Shown here: one piece after another, positions 43,266 through 54,794 of the stretch
Numbering within the stretch: the stretch's first letter is position 1
How the letters are laid out: every line of letters starts with the position of its first letter
DNA from: Megaustenia siamemsis
Lineage: Eukaryota; Mollusca; Gastropoda; Stylommatophora; Ariophantidae
DNA length: 64,000 nt
NCBI GenBank assembly: GCA_032433765.1
Contig: JAVIAB010000051.1
Location: 78,484,244-78,548,243, forward strand
Direction: 5' to 3'
Notes under the pieces: generated by a model
What the model was told of the DNA's origin: nothing
Seen by the model: only the letters and a program-made list of their open reading frames with translations
Database searches by the model: none
Program-made: the position numbers and the translations under genes

Positions 43266-43486
43266 TTATCATCATCATCGAGTGCCATCTCCGCAACGAA
43301 GGTTGACTACCATGGATCGCCATTCCGCTCTGTCTCTTGCTTTGATGGTGCAGATTGTCATAGGCTGACTTTTCCATCTTTTGATGTTACTCGTCCATGT
43401 TAGTCTTGGTCTGCCTTTCATCCTTAACCTGCACTTTCCCCTCCAAAATTACTTTTCGTAGGCTGTTGTGTCTTTTAACATGGCAC
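43266..43486 (-). mobile_element. LINE family B, 3' end
   Basis: Starts with atcatcatcatcgagtgcc (tail and terminus), then ccatggatcgccattccgct, and ends at the family's cctgttaaaagacacaac equivalent at about 43486. Minus strand, about 220 bp. Confidence 0.88.
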
Positions 43487-43489
43487 AAA

Positions 43490-44010
43490 TATTATTATTA
43501 TATAAATATAAAATTATATAATATAATTACTCGTACAATAATTATACAAAATGGTGTATTGGTTCATTAAGTTATTGTTAGTTAATTAGAGAAACCCCGC
43601 AGTTAAATATATATAAATGGTAAAACTAGGCGGTGTTCTTGAGTCATCTGTATAGATATGAGGTCAACAGTACAGTAAAAGATGCAGTTTGAATAACTAA
43701 TGAGTGGTACCATTAGCGTCTATACTCTTTTACTCATCCGTCAAAAGGTCTTAATTACCTCAGAGACTACCAATAGTGCAATGAACCATTTTGTGCGAAT
43801 CAAGCAGCTAATAAATTATCAAATACATCTCTTACACAAGTAATATAAACGTAACAAGAGCACTCGCTGGTGCTATGGTGGCCATACAATTTGTTGATAT
43901 TTCCAAACGTAACCAGACTAGAAACCGAAACACGTTAATAATGGGGTAAAGACATCAAGATGTATAGAAATGCGAAGCTGCTGTAAAGCTGATGACAATA
44001 ATGAAAATTT
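43490..44010. other. Unassigned AT-rich DNA
   Basis: TA-rich at 43490-43560. No gene is recognised. Confidence 0.4.
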
Positions 44011-44014
44011 AGAA

Positions 44015-44171
44015 GAAAAAAAAATGTAAAAAGTGGTATGGTAACAGCTTTACGTAGGTGAGAAAGAAAAAAAAAGTAGAACGACGTTTCGGCTAAGTAG
44101 GCCTTCAGATGGAACAACAAACAACACAAAGATATATAAGGATATACACTACTACTTGACCGAAACGTCGC
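44015..44171. repeat. Fold-back-type repeat, partial
   Basis: aaagtggtatggtaacagct, cgacgtttcggctaagtagg, ccttcag and caacaaacaacac follow the 22010 copy. A short right arm, cttgaccgaaacgtcg, lies at 44156-44171 and joins LINE B sequence directly. Confidence 0.78.
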
Positions 44172-44630
44172 TTTGATGGTGCAGGTTATCATAGGCTGAT
44201 TTGTCTATCATTTGATGTTACTCGTCCATGTTAGTCTTGGTCTGCCTCTGCCTCTATTAATGCTGCATTTTCCCTTCCAATATTACGTTTAGTAGGCTGT
44301 TGTGTCTTAATTTGTCTTGTTCTAATTGTGTTTAATAGTTCTCTTTTAAGTTTTAGTTGCTTCAAAACTTCTTCTTTTGTTTTCATTTCTTTCCATCCAA
44401 TTCTACCTATTCTTCTTTAAATCCACATTTCAAAGTCTTTAATTTTCTGTTATGTTTTCTTGTCGAATGTCCATGTTTCTGCACCATACAGGAATATTGA
44501 GAATATATAACATTTTGCTATTTTTAGTTTTAGCACTGGTCTTATTTGTTGTGATGTTAGAATACTTTTAATGGCATTAAAACAACTTTTTACCATTCCT
44601 ATTCTTTTCAATCAACTTTAAACATGATTT
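44172..44630 (-). mobile_element. LINE family B lacking its 3' tail
   Basis: Minus strand: peptides of the FEMWIYRRIGRIGW class and LYGAETWTF are recoverable in broken frames. The last 60-70 bp of B and its (GAT)n tail are missing, replaced by the fold-back arm. The loss probably reflects a later rearrangement. Confidence 0.82.
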
Positions 44631-44819
44631 TGTTCTAAACTGCTTTTGTTTTATATAAACAATAAATAGTACGTGATTGTGAAAGCTCATAACAAAAAAA
44701 AAACATGACATCGAAAATACCAGAAAAAAAAACCTGATAAAAAGCATTAAAGATAAAAGCTAAAAGTATTCAATGATAACTATGACCATGGGAGGGAAAA
44801 AAAAGGAAAAATAAATCAC

Positions 44820-45128
44820 TATATGTACGCAAATTGTCAAACGATGGAAAAATGAAGAAAGAAATCACTATATGTACACAAATTGTCAAACGATGGGAAA
44901 AATGAAGAAAGAAATCACTATATGTACACAAATTGTCAAACGATGGGAAAAATGAAGAAAGAAATCGCTATATGTACACAAATTGTCAAACGATGGAAAA
45001 ATGAAGAAAGAAATCACTATATGTACACAAATTGTCAAACGATGGAAAAATGAAGAAAGAAATCACTATATGTACACAAATTGTCAAACGATGGAAAAAT
45101 GAAGAAAGAAATCACTATATGTACACCT
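44820..45128. repeat. 49/50-bp tandem repeat, about 6 copies
   Basis: atatgtacacaaattgtcaa plus acgatggaaaaatgaagaaa recurs at 49 or 50 bp. The difference is one G in cgatgg(g)aaa. Confidence 0.95.
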
Positions 45129-45294
45129 ATGGCCAAAATGTGAAACAGCAAACGTTCTTTACAACATTATTCTTTTTCTGGGGTCTGTCGATGGTTGGTG
45201 TTGCGGAAAAGGGAAAGGGGAGAGGGGTGGGGGGAGAAACCTAGAGGGCAGAAGAGGACCGCATGTCTGAAGAGCAAATTCTTAAAAAAAAAAA

Positions 45295-46118
45295 AAAAAA
45301 AAGTCAACACAAAAAGTGAGCTCCTGATATCCAGAAAGAAACAATGGACCATTTTTTTTACGCATCATTATAATAGGATGATTAGAATATTCGGTTACAA
45401 CTGGCAAAATAGAGGGAACAAGAGGTCATGATCATCAAGTATCGGGCCTGCTGGCGTAGGTGATCATGTCTCTCCACAACTTTCGATCACGACAGTTATT
45501 TATCGTTTCTGTTGTTGACCTTCTGCCGAGCTATTCTCTTAAGCTGTCTGGTATCTTTTCTCTTTGCTTCCCTCTATCTCTTCGTCCCTCAATTTTTCCA
45601 GTTGTTACAGTATATTCCAACTGCTCTCTTCTCATTACATGGCCAAAAAATGATGATTATTTCTTCCTAATATTGAAAATTACCTCTCTTTTTGCTTTGG
45701 CCTCTTTCAGAACGTTTTAATTACTCTTATTAGCAGTCCATGGTGTTGTCAACATTCTTTTGTAAAACCACATTTCTACAGACTCCAGTGATTTTCTTAT
45801 CTGTTGTCCTATTGTCCATGATTCACATCCATATGTTAAGACTGGCCCTACAGAACATTTAAGAACTCTTTTTCTTGTTTCTATTGTCAGAAATGGATTG
45901 CATAGCATCTTCCTCATTTTTTGAAAGCTGCATTTGCCTGAGTCAGTCTGCATCTCACCTCAGAAATTAAAAGAGAGATGGTGGACTGTAAAGAGAGAAC
46001 ATACAAGATATCATGATGTGGCGCGGTAAACCTTAAGAATCAGAATTGATACGATACACTAACGACACAGAATTGTGGACACACATGATTGTGTACGCCA
46101 ACCGATATGGCGTATGAT
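45295..46118 (+). mobile_element. LINE family C, split by D
   Basis: The left piece (45295-45430) reads NTKSELLISRKKQ and GYNWQN, the TTGK region in a shifted frame. The right piece (45965-46118) resumes at the KRDRGRQRE equivalent and ends caaccgatatggcgtatgatg. D lies between. This host copy is much more decayed than those at 21285 or 30176. Confidence 0.75.
45431..45964 (-). mobile_element. LINE family D nested in C
   Basis: Tail atgatcatcaagtatcggg at the left end. The minus-strand frame (45717-45953) reads SFQKMRKMLCNPFLTIETRK, VLTYGCESWTIGQQ and MWFYKRMLTTPWTANKSN. Breakpoints fall in C's aaaaggaaagagagatc, of which diverged versions occur on both sides. Confidence 0.85.
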
Positions 46119-46286
46119 GCCCAGTACAGTGGCAACGAGGTGTTCGGATCTGAGTTTTTATTTCGCCCTAGATCTAACAAGAAAAAAGTCATTAACTACG
46201 CTAGAAGAAAACAATGGCTTAAAGTCATCATCGTCTAGCTGTTCCTTTGTTGTAATGTGACTCATGTGAGAGCTACACAAACGCCA

Positions 46287-46805
46287 TCTCTGTTCTGAAA
46301 TGTGGTTTTCATGACATGCTCTGAATCTTTCTCTATACTGAAATGTGACTCCCGTTATAGCTACTCCGAAACTTGCTCTGTCCTGAAATGTGACTCCCAT
46401 GACAGCTGCCCTGAACCTTTATCTGTCCTGAAATGTGACTCCCATGACAGCTGCCCTGAACCTTTATCTGTCCTGAAATGTGACTCCCATGACAGCTGCT
46501 CTGAACCTTTATCTGTCCTGAAATGTGACTCCTATGACAGATACTCAAACGCCGTATCTGTCATGAAATATGACTCCAATGACAGATACTCAAACGCTTT
46601 CTCTGTCCTGAAATGTGGCTCCCATGACAGATATTCAAATGCTTTCTCTGTCCTGAAATGTGACTCTCATGACAGTTGCTCTGAACCTTTCTCTATCCTG
46701 AAATGTGACTCTCATGATAGCAACCCTGAACCTTTCTCTGTTCTGAAATGTGACTCATAGATAGCCTGAAACTTTCTCTGTCCTGAAATGTGGCTTCCAT
46801 GACAA
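46287..46805 (+). repeat. 45-bp tandem array, about 11 units, open frame
   Basis: cctgaaatgtgactcccatg plus acagctgccctgaaccttta recurs at 45 bp (for example 46382 and 46427). The period is a multiple of 3, so a 152-codon frame (46302-46760) repeats a 15-residue VLKCDSHDSCPEPLS unit. A minisatellite explanation is sufficient. Confidence 0.93.
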
Positions 46806-47120
46806 CTGCTTTGTGGTTTTCTCTGTCCTGTGAGAGATACTCTGGCTCAGTTATTTCCATCTAAAAATAACATAAAAATTGTGACTAAAAGTCGTAGATA
46901 AAAATAGCAAAATTAAAAACTAAAACGTTTTTGTAGCGCAGCATGTCCAGAAAAAGTAAAAATAAGGCTCTCTCATGAAGTAGAATCATGAAAGAACACT
47001 TAAGTAAAGTGGCCCGTATCCGAGGTCGAGAAATGACGTGTAAGTGATAACCCTTTCAACTGACATAGTCTCACCACACCTGGGAACATTATACTTCATG
47101 TTTTCGGGCGACCATATCAT
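46806..47120. other. Unassigned DNA
   Basis: Nothing recognised. Confidence 0.4.
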
Positions 47121-47126
47121 ATGAAT

Positions 47127-47645
47127 AGGAATCGCAAAAAGTAATTTTAAAAACATGAACTCACACCAAAGAAAAAATAATCAGAACTGAAACTACGAAT
47201 GGTAAAATATTACATGAACTCAATTCCTGTACGGTGCAGAAACATGGAACTTTCAAAAAGAAAACAGAGAGGAAGTTTGAAGCCTTTGAAATGCGGATCT
47301 ATAGGGAAATGGGGAAAATGGATGGAAGGAAAGGAAGACAAATAAAGAAGTTAGCTTCAGTCGAAAGTGAAAAAAAAGTATTACTTAACAGTTAGAAAAA
47401 GACAACATAATTTTGTGGACATGTGAAGATACACCATGCCCTACTGAAGGTCATCTTGGAAGGTAAGGTACACGGTAGACGAGGCATAGGCAGACGTAGA
47501 CTAAAGTGGACTGATAACATCAAAAGATGGACAGGTGAACTTATAACAACATGCATCATCAAGACAAGGGAACGAGTAAAACGACGCTTCAATGGTAGTT
47601 CACCTTCGATGTGGAAACGGCAGCCAATGAGTGAAGTCAAATGGT
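47127..47645 (+). mobile_element. LINE family B, strongly decayed
   Basis: B order is visible: gaataggaatcgcaaaaagt, tacggtgcagaaacatgga, FEMRIYREM-like codons, then HALLKVILEGKVHGRRGIGR and KWTDNIKRWTGE. It ends near gtggaaacggcagccaatga with no (GAT)n tail. Confidence 0.82.
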
Positions 47646-47649
47646 TGGT

Positions 47650-47993
47650 CGCTGTAACTACAGTCCGGGAACGTATTGATTGTCCCTCGTATGTTTGAGC
47701 TTTAGTCCAACTAACATCAACAAGCTCCCACGCTCAAGCAACAAGTAACAACTACGGTTATGTTAGAATGTATCTCCACTCTTTTATGATCACTTCTCTC
47801 CCTATTTTTTTCTCCAATTTCTTTCTCTTTAGCCGTAGCTCATCTACGTTAATCAGTCTTAAACCTTCTTGTTCAGGCCTCTCTACTTTCTTCCTATCTC
47901 CACCGTTTACAGACCTGTGTCCTTCCTTATCTCTCTCTGCTATTATAAAATTCCTTCTCTTAAACTCCTGTCTTTTCACTTTTTCTCTTTCTT

Positions 47994-48031
<38 letters not shown>

Positions 48032-48555
48032 CCACTATCTCCTTGCTATCTTTGTTTTTCTTATTTCATTCTTTCTTCTCTCTTTATCCTCAGCCTTTCC
48101 CTCTCCTTTTCCATTTATATTACCTCTCCAACCCCTCCCACACTACTCTTCATCTCTTTCTCCAATGCCCAGTCCTCTTTAATTATCTCTTCCTTCCTTT
48201 AATCCTGCTGGTTTCATCTCTTTTAGCTCAGACGACAGAGCTAGAGATTTCTACATCAGAGTGTAATAAAAGAAACGACGTTAATGACGACGCTTATCAC
48301 CACAGCTTCCAGTCTTAGCGACCGGTAGCGTGTTTCAAGATAGCGCTTCCTACAACTTGCAACGTCTTCCACCCGCAAACCGAGGATTCTGTCCCCTGAC
48401 GTTGTGATATGTATCTGTCTTGAAAGCCCGTGGAAGAGATACAGTCAGCGCGTGTGACGTCATATGTCAATACAGTGTCCTCTGTTTCTGGGCCAGAACA
48501 GGCCTTTATGTCGCTAAAACGACGAATACCCACATCTATTTTGACAAAGTGCCCC
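47650..48555. other. Unassigned pyrimidine-rich DNA
   Basis: A (CT)n run at about 47996-48029 sits in a long C+T-rich segment (47760-48220). Ser/Leu/Phe-rich ORFs here are compositional. No gene is supported. Confidence 0.5.
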
Positions 48556-48561
48556 TAGAAG

Positions 48562-48922
48562 TGCCTTTGAAATGTGGATTTATAGAAGAATAGGTAACAT
48601 TGGATGGAAAGAAAGGAAAACAAACGATGAAGTTTTAATACAGCTAAAAAGAAAAGAGAACTACTACACACAATTAGAACAAGAAAAATGGAATTTTTGG
48701 CGGCATGTTTAAAGACACAACAGCCTACTAAACGTAATATTAGAGAAAAAATACATGGCAAAAGAGGCAGAGGCAGACCAAAACAAACATGGAAGAGTAA
48801 TATGAAATGATGGACAAGTCAGTCTATGACAATCTTCAACATCAAAGCAAGAGACAGAGTGGAATGGCGCCCCATGGTAACCAATCTTCGATGCGGAGAC
48901 GGCACTAAATGATGATGATGAC
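48562..48922 (+). mobile_element. LINE family B, truncated
   Basis: FEMWIYRRIGNIGWK, ELLHTIRTRKMEFL and the end at gcggagacggcactaaatg plus (ATG)n. Two or more frameshifts. Flanks ccctagaagtg and cactagaatgt may be a worn TSD. Confidence 0.88.
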
Positions 48923-49254
48923 CACTAGAATGTTAAGGTGTGTGTGTGGGAGGGAGTAGGGGCGGAAAGACAACAGCAATGGCGGATATGTGGGGACATA
49001 CCACAGCTCACCTAAAACTAGGAAGAAAAATTAACGGTTGAAAAGAAAGTTTCAAATATTTTTTTCTTTTATTAAATGTTGAGTTTAGTGTGCATTTATT
49101 TTGTCTATGCATGCCGGCTTGTGCAAATATCGCAATTTGATGTAAACTGCAACACAACGCATCTACGCTGATTTAGCACCACAATAGGCAATACATAGGA
49201 GTAGTTCATAAGACCGGAAAAAAATACATCACTAGTCATACTGCTATCTATCTA

Positions 49255-50769
49255 TCTTTCGTTCGCTCGAAGTATATCAGTAGTTCAGTATATCAGCAAT
49301 GTCGTTTCCTGTATGAATTTGACTGTCTTTTGTAATTCTTGCAGTGGCCCATATAGTTTTGTCTGTAGTGTTATATCTATGGGCCAATGGATTTTCCTCA
49401 GTCTACTATATTCAGTGCAGTCTTGAAGTATGTGTTCAGCAGTCTGGGGTGATGTCCACATGTACAAGTAGTTGATGTACCGATTTTGAATTTTGTATGC
49501 ATGTGACTATGGAGTCGATTGTGTCCTGTTCTTAGGCGTATAATGATAAATTGTTCATATCTATTCTTATTATGAAAGGCATCCTGATTTGGGGCTTGTG
49601 GTCCTCTGATTGATTTGATTATCTGTTTCTTATGATGGTATGTAAATGGTGTATCTAGTTGTGTGCCTGTTAAACCTTCCTTTGCCAACTGATCTGCTTT
49701 CTCATTTCCTGGTATTCCACAGTGAGACGGGATCCACTGCAGGGCAACCCTGTGGTGCTTGCAGAGTTCAGTCAATAAGGTCTGCAGATGTGGTAATTTT
49801 CTGGATTGTAGTGCCTGGATTACTGATCTTGCATCTGTCAAAAACACTACAGGCTGTGGGCTAAGATTACTGTTCAGCAGTTTTTCTATTGCCAACTTTA
49901 TTGCTTGTATTTCTCCATCATAATTGTGACAATATTTCCCGGTTGCTATTTTATTTATATCCCTAGTGTTATTTGGGTACTCTATATATGCACCTGCTCC
50001 CCCATTCTTTACTGCATTCTGTGCTGATCCATCTGTGTACACACGGATCCATAGGTCTTGTGGGTATTCTTCATCCAGGAAACTGAGAGTTATTGTTTTT
50101 CGCTGTGGACTATTTTGTTCCTCTTTGTCAACTATTCCTTTCACTTCTGTCCGTATTTGAACTGATAATCCTGATTCATCTGCCCAGGGAGTCTGTTCTG
50201 GTATGGGCAGAAGGGGTTTAACAACTCTTGGCATGTCTGGTGTTTGTCTACTAATACGCTTGGCTTGGTGGATAAAACTGCTTCTCTTAAGTCGTCCCAA
50301 TGCAAGATTTTGGAATCTGTCCTTCATTGGATGTCTCGGCATGCATGCAAATTTTTCTGCCTGTATCAGCACCTTTGTGTCTCTCCGTTCTCTCAGTGCT
50401 GGTATCCTCCACAATTTCTCCATCTCCAATATTGGTGTTGATTTCATTGCTCCTGTGATGACCCTAAGTGCCTGGTTTTGTACTTTATCCAGTTCTTGCA
50501 ATGTGGTGTTTGATGCTGAGCACCATGCGGATGATCCATACTCTAAATGTGGGCGTATACTCTGTTGTTAAACTTTACTGAATATTTTCCCACTCGCACT
50601 CCATGTGGTTCCACACAACTTTTTTAGAATAGCCAATTTCCTCCTTGCTTTTTGGGTTGCCTTATTTATCTGCTGTTTCCAAGATAGTTTGTTATCAAAT
50701 GTAACTCCGAGATATGTAGTTTGTATGTCTTCTTTCACAGGTTCATTGTTTATGTAGATGGCTCCTGCT
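49255..50769 (-). mobile_element. LINE family J with RNase H, 5'-truncated
   Basis: Minus-strand remnant of an I-clade-like LINE. It starts with AGAIYINNEPVKEDIQTTYL and GVTFDNKLSWKQQI (RT thumb region). After a stop near 50571 it continues IRPHLEYGSSAWC and the RNase H frame. It ends with gaaagatagatagatagc. No TSD is found; the 5' end abuts LINE D at about 50770. Confidence 0.88.
49398..50501 (-). pseudogene. RNase H domain of LINE J
   Basis: 367 codons. Residues 154-280 form an RNase HI fold signature: YTDGSA with Asp157, YDGEIQAI with Glu197, FLTDARSVI with Asp223 and WIPSHCGIPGNEKAD with Asp270, so all four catalytic carboxylates are present. In LINEs this domain degrades the RNA of the hybrid. 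The C-terminal zinc-knuckle-like part needs a frameshift: CTCGHHP in this frame, then PQTAEHILQDCTEYS in the frame of 49285-49467. The RT palm is missing upstream. The domain is intact, the gene is not. Confidence 0.9.
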
Positions 50770-51345
50770 TTTTGTGACCATGTCTCTCCACAATTTTCGA
50801 TCTCGACAGTTATTTATCATTTCTATTGTTGACCTTCTGCCAAGCCATTCTCTTAAGCTGTCTGGTATCTTTTCTCTTTGCTTTCCTCTATCTCTTTCTT
50901 TCCTCTATCTCATCGTCCCTCAATTGTTTCCACTTGTTACAATATATTCCTGTTGTTCTCTTCTCATTACATGGCCAAAAAATTATGATTGTTCCTTCCT
51001 AATATTGGAAATTACCTCTCTTTTTGCTTTGGCCTCTTTCAGAACGTTTTCATTACTCTTCTTAGCTGTCCATGGTATTCTCAACATTGTTCTGTAAAAC
51101 CACATTTCTACAGACTCCAGTGATTTTCTTTTCTGTTGTCCTATTGTCCATAATTCACATCCATATGTTAAGATTGACTCTACATAACATTTAAGAACTC
51201 TTTTTCTTGTTTCGATTGTAAAAAATGGATTGCATAGTATCTTCCTCATTTTTTGGGAAGCTGCTTTTGCCTGAGCATTTCTGCATCTCATCTCTTTTGC
51301 ACATCTTTCGTCTGAGGTTAACAAAGTTCCCAAATATGTAAATTC
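50770..51345 (-). mobile_element. LINE family D, 3' tail missing
   Basis: Frame 50983-51333 reads MGTLLTSDERC, KMRKILCNPFFTIETRKR, LTYGCELWTIGQQKRKS and FYRTMLRIPWTAKKSNENV. A second frame carries the DSLREWLGRRS region. The final tacttgatgatg tail is replaced by LINE J sequence. An internal 22-bp duplication (tctatctctttctttcctc) lies at about 50888-50910. Confidence 0.88.
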
Positions 51346-51660
51346 ATATATATATGGGGATTTGGTCGATACACAGTGTGGATGTGAACTGTTGGCTGAA
51401 CTATACTAGAGAGACAGACATGTGTTACAATTTCATAAACGGAGATTAATGACTAAAACGAGACCAAAAATACACAATTAAATATGATAAGACAATTTGT
51501 TGTCAAAGTCGTTACTGTTGTAAACATTGTGAGCATATGTTGTGACAGTTTAACCCTGTGCATGTGTCACTGTCGCAACATAAATTGTTAGGTTTTTGTG
51601 GACATGCTCTTGCGAATCGGAATCCTCGTTCGAACAAATGACTTTTACGATTAATTCATT
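51346..51660. other. Unassigned DNA
   Basis: Nothing recognised. Confidence 0.4.
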
Positions 51661-51667
51661 ATTATCA

Positions 51668-52258
51668 TCATCATCGAGTGCCATCTCCGCATCAAAGGTT
51701 GGCTACCATGGAGCGCCATTCTGCTCTGTCTCTTGCTTTGACGGTGCAGGTTGTCATAGGCTGGTTTGTCCATCTTTTGATGTTACCCGCCCATATTAGC
51801 CTTGGTCTACCTCTGCCTCTTTTACCTTGTATTTTCCCCTCCAGGATTACTTTTAGTAGGCTGTTGTGTCTTTTAACATGGCCCAAAAATCGCATTTGTC
51901 TTGTTTGAATTGTGTTTAGTAGTTCTCTTTTTATTTTTAGTTGTTTTAAGACGTCATCGTTTGTTTTCTTTTCCTTCCATCCAACTCTACTTATTCTTCT
52001 ATATATACACATTTCAAACGTTTTAATTCTCTGTTCTGTTTTCTTGCCTAATGTCCATGTTTCTGGCACCATATAGGAATGTTGAGAAAACAAAGCATTT
52101 TGCTATTCTTAGTTTTAGCCCTGGTGTTATTTGTTTTGATGTTAGTATGTTCTTCGTGACATTAAAATTACCTTTTGCCATTCCTATTCTTTTGTTTATT
52201 TCAGTTGTACATTTTCTATCACTGGTTATAGTATGTCCAGGGTAGTTGTAGTTTACCA
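51668..52258 (-). mobile_element. LINE family B, long copy
   Basis: Tail atcatcatcatcgagtgcc at the left. Minus frames give NYNYPGHTITSDRKC, GMAKGNFNVTKNILTSKQI, then after a frameshift CIYRRISRVGWKEKKTNDDV and RHNSLLKVILEGKIQGKRGR. Flanks cgattaattca and ccattaattac may be a short TSD. Confidence 0.9.
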
Positions 52259-52734
52259 TTAATTACAACAGGAAAACCGCTCAAGGGCAAGTATGTAAAA
52301 ATAATAAACACTGAAGTCTGAAATAATTAGACATTGAACAAACAGGATCAATATTATAAATAGAGAACAATGTCGTTGTTTTCAGCTGCCAAAAGCGAAT
52401 AGAATTGAAAAGATAGGCATTGTTTCAGAAGTTACAAGAAAATGAAAACTATGAAAAACAGAAAACAAATAAGAGAATTGAAAACAAATATCTTGTTCGA
52501 GGCATATATTCCCAAAAGGGGCGGAAAGTGCGTTGATTGATTTCACCTCTTTTTTGTCACCAGATAACGCGGGTGTAAGAATAAAGTCCAGGATTTCCAT
52601 TCTTTGCAAAAGCACAAGAGGAGATTGATCACGTGAGCTCATTTGAAGATATAATTATAAGAGATCGTAGTATAAACACTGAAAACTAATATAACTTTAC
52701 AAAACCGCATTATAATGCACAACATCGTTAGATA

Positions 52735-53275
52735 ACACACCTGCTGACGTAAGGGATCATGTATCTTCACAACTTTCCCTTTTTCCAACATTTCAAAAAT
52801 ACGTTTGTTGATTTCCTTCCTAACATGCGATTCTCTTTGAAATCTTTTCTCTGTGCTTCCATCTATCTCTTCATCCATCACATTTTACAGCTGTTCCCTT
52901 CACAAAACATGGCAAAAATAAAATTGTAATCTATTCCTACTAATGTTAGCGACGTGCTAACTTCACGATACGAGCTAGCTGTGTGAACGAGGCTTCAAAC
53001 GCTGATTAGCGTTCTCCGGTCGACCTGACTGATGAAAGAATATGTATCTGACTCACAGAGTTGTGAAAAAGGTAGTGATATACAGGGAAAAAAATCTGAC
53101 CGTTCACCCCCAAATCCTGTGGTCTAGTAGTGTAACATGTCAACCCTTTCCCTATAACATGATACATGTTACGGTACTATTTGTCTTTAAGCACTAAACG
53201 TTCCTTTTGCCTCGGCCTCTGCTAGAGCGTCAGTACAGCACTTCTTTTCGGTTCATGGTATCAGTTTTACTGCAA
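52735..53275 (-). mobile_element. LINE family D-like remnant, decayed
   Basis: acctgctgacgtaagggatc, atgtatcttcacaactttcc and cttccatctatctcttcatc follow D on the minus strand. The KEAKAKRE equivalent (cgttccttttgcctcgg) and the trace of gtccatggtattctcaac appear at 53205-53275 after about 270 bp of unrelated sequence. Confidence 0.6.
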
Positions 53276-53299
53276 TCAAGAATTCCCCACATTCGCTAG

Positions 53300-54505
53300 T
53301 TGCGTTGTCAAAGTGCGTTGTCAAAGTGCATTGTCAAAGTGCATTATCAAAGCACATTGTCAAAGTGTGTTGTTAAAGTGCGTTGTCAAAGTGCTTTGTC
53401 AAAGTGCATTGTCAAAGTGCATTGTCAAAGTGCATTGTCAAAGTGCATTATCAAAGCACATTGTCAAAGTGCGTTGTTAAAGTGCGTTGTCAAAGTGCGT
53501 TGTCAAAGTGCGTTGTCAAAGTGCGTTGTCAAAGTGCATTATCAAAGCACATTATCAAAGTGCGTTGTTAAAGTGCGTTGTCAAAGTGCGTTGTCAAAGT
53601 GCATTGTCAAAGTGCATTGTCAAAGCTCATTGTCAAAGTGCGTTGTTAAAGTGCATTGTCAAAGTGCGTTGTCAAAGTGCATTGTCAAAGCACAATGTCA
53701 AAGTGCGTTGTTAAAGTGCGTTGTCAAAGTGCGTTGTCAAAGTGCATTATCAAAGCACATTGTCAAAGTGCGTTGTTAAAGTGCGTTGTCAAAGTGCGTT
53801 GTCAAAGTGCATTATCAAAGCACATTGTCAAAGTGCGTTGTTAAAGTGCGTTGTCAAAGTGCGTTGTTAAAGTGCGTTGTCAAAGTGCGTTGTCAAAGCT
53901 CATTGTCAAAGTGCGTTGTTAAAGTGCGTTGTCAAAGTGCGTTGTCAAAGTTCATTCGGAAAGTGCATTGTCAAAGTGCGTTGTCAACGTGCAGTTCGTT
54001 CTTAAAGTGCATTGTCAAAGTGCGTTGTCAAAGTGCGTTGTCAAAGTGCATTATCAAAGTGCGTTGTCAAAGTGCATTGTCAAAGTGCGTTGTCAAAGTG
54101 CGTTGTCAAATGCGTTGTCAAAGTGCGTTGTCAAAGTGCGTTGTCAAAGTGCGTTGTCAAAGTGCATTGTCAAAGTGCGTTGTTAAAGTGCATTGTCAAA
54201 GTGCGTTGTCAAAGTGCGTTGTCAAAGTGCATTGTCAAAGTCAAAGTGCATTGTCAAAGTGTATTGTCAAAGTGCGTTGTAAAAGTGCGTTGTTAAAGTG
54301 CGTTGTTAAAGTGCGTTGTTAAAGTGCGTTGTTAAAGTGCGTTGTCAAAGTGCATTGTCAAAGTGCGTTGTCAAAGAGCATTGTCAAAGTGCGTTGTTAA
54401 AGTGCATTGTCAAAGTAAGTTGTTATAGAATGTTGTCAAAGTACGTTGTTAAAGTGTGTTGTCAGAGTACGTTGTTAAAGTGTGTTGTCAGAGTGCATTG
54501 ACAAA
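53300..54505. repeat. 13-bp tandem array, about 92 units
   Basis: The unit is aaagtgcgttgtc with g/a, c/t and a few other variants. Since 13 is not a multiple of 3, each forward frame reads the same 13-residue cycle (CVVKVRCQSALSK) at a shifted phase, giving overlapping ORFs. Multi-unit blocks such as gcattatcaaagcacatt recur, showing higher-order amplification. Confidence 0.97.
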
Positions 54506-54794
54506 CAATTATGTTGCCCAGGTCGACATCCCTGCAGTCCTAACGGTGACACAAGCGACAATTCCAACGACTTCCTTCGAAAAGAGAGTGCACAATCATT
54601 TCCCCACTCCAGTTTCCTCGAAAACATGCACTTAAAACAAATAAAGCAATCACAATACTTGATAGCTCTTCATTGTCCACAGGTATTCTTTGTCAAGGAC
54701 ATTTCAGTAATAGCGTAAATACTTGATTGTCTGTTGTTCGATATATCCCGTAATAGAATGTTCTCGAAAACAATTTTTGATGCCTATGTGCTTG
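54506..54794. other. Spacer between satellites
   Basis: About 290 bp of unique-looking DNA with no gene. acgacttccttcgaaaagag resembles 21875-21895. Confidence 0.4.

Noticed and set aside
45167..45352. Phe-rich ORF
   Set aside because: It is the reverse strand of a poly-A tract and LINE sequence.
53300..54505. Cys/Lys-rich repeat protein gene
   Set aside because: All three forward frames give the same cycle because of the 13-bp unit. No gene signals were seen.
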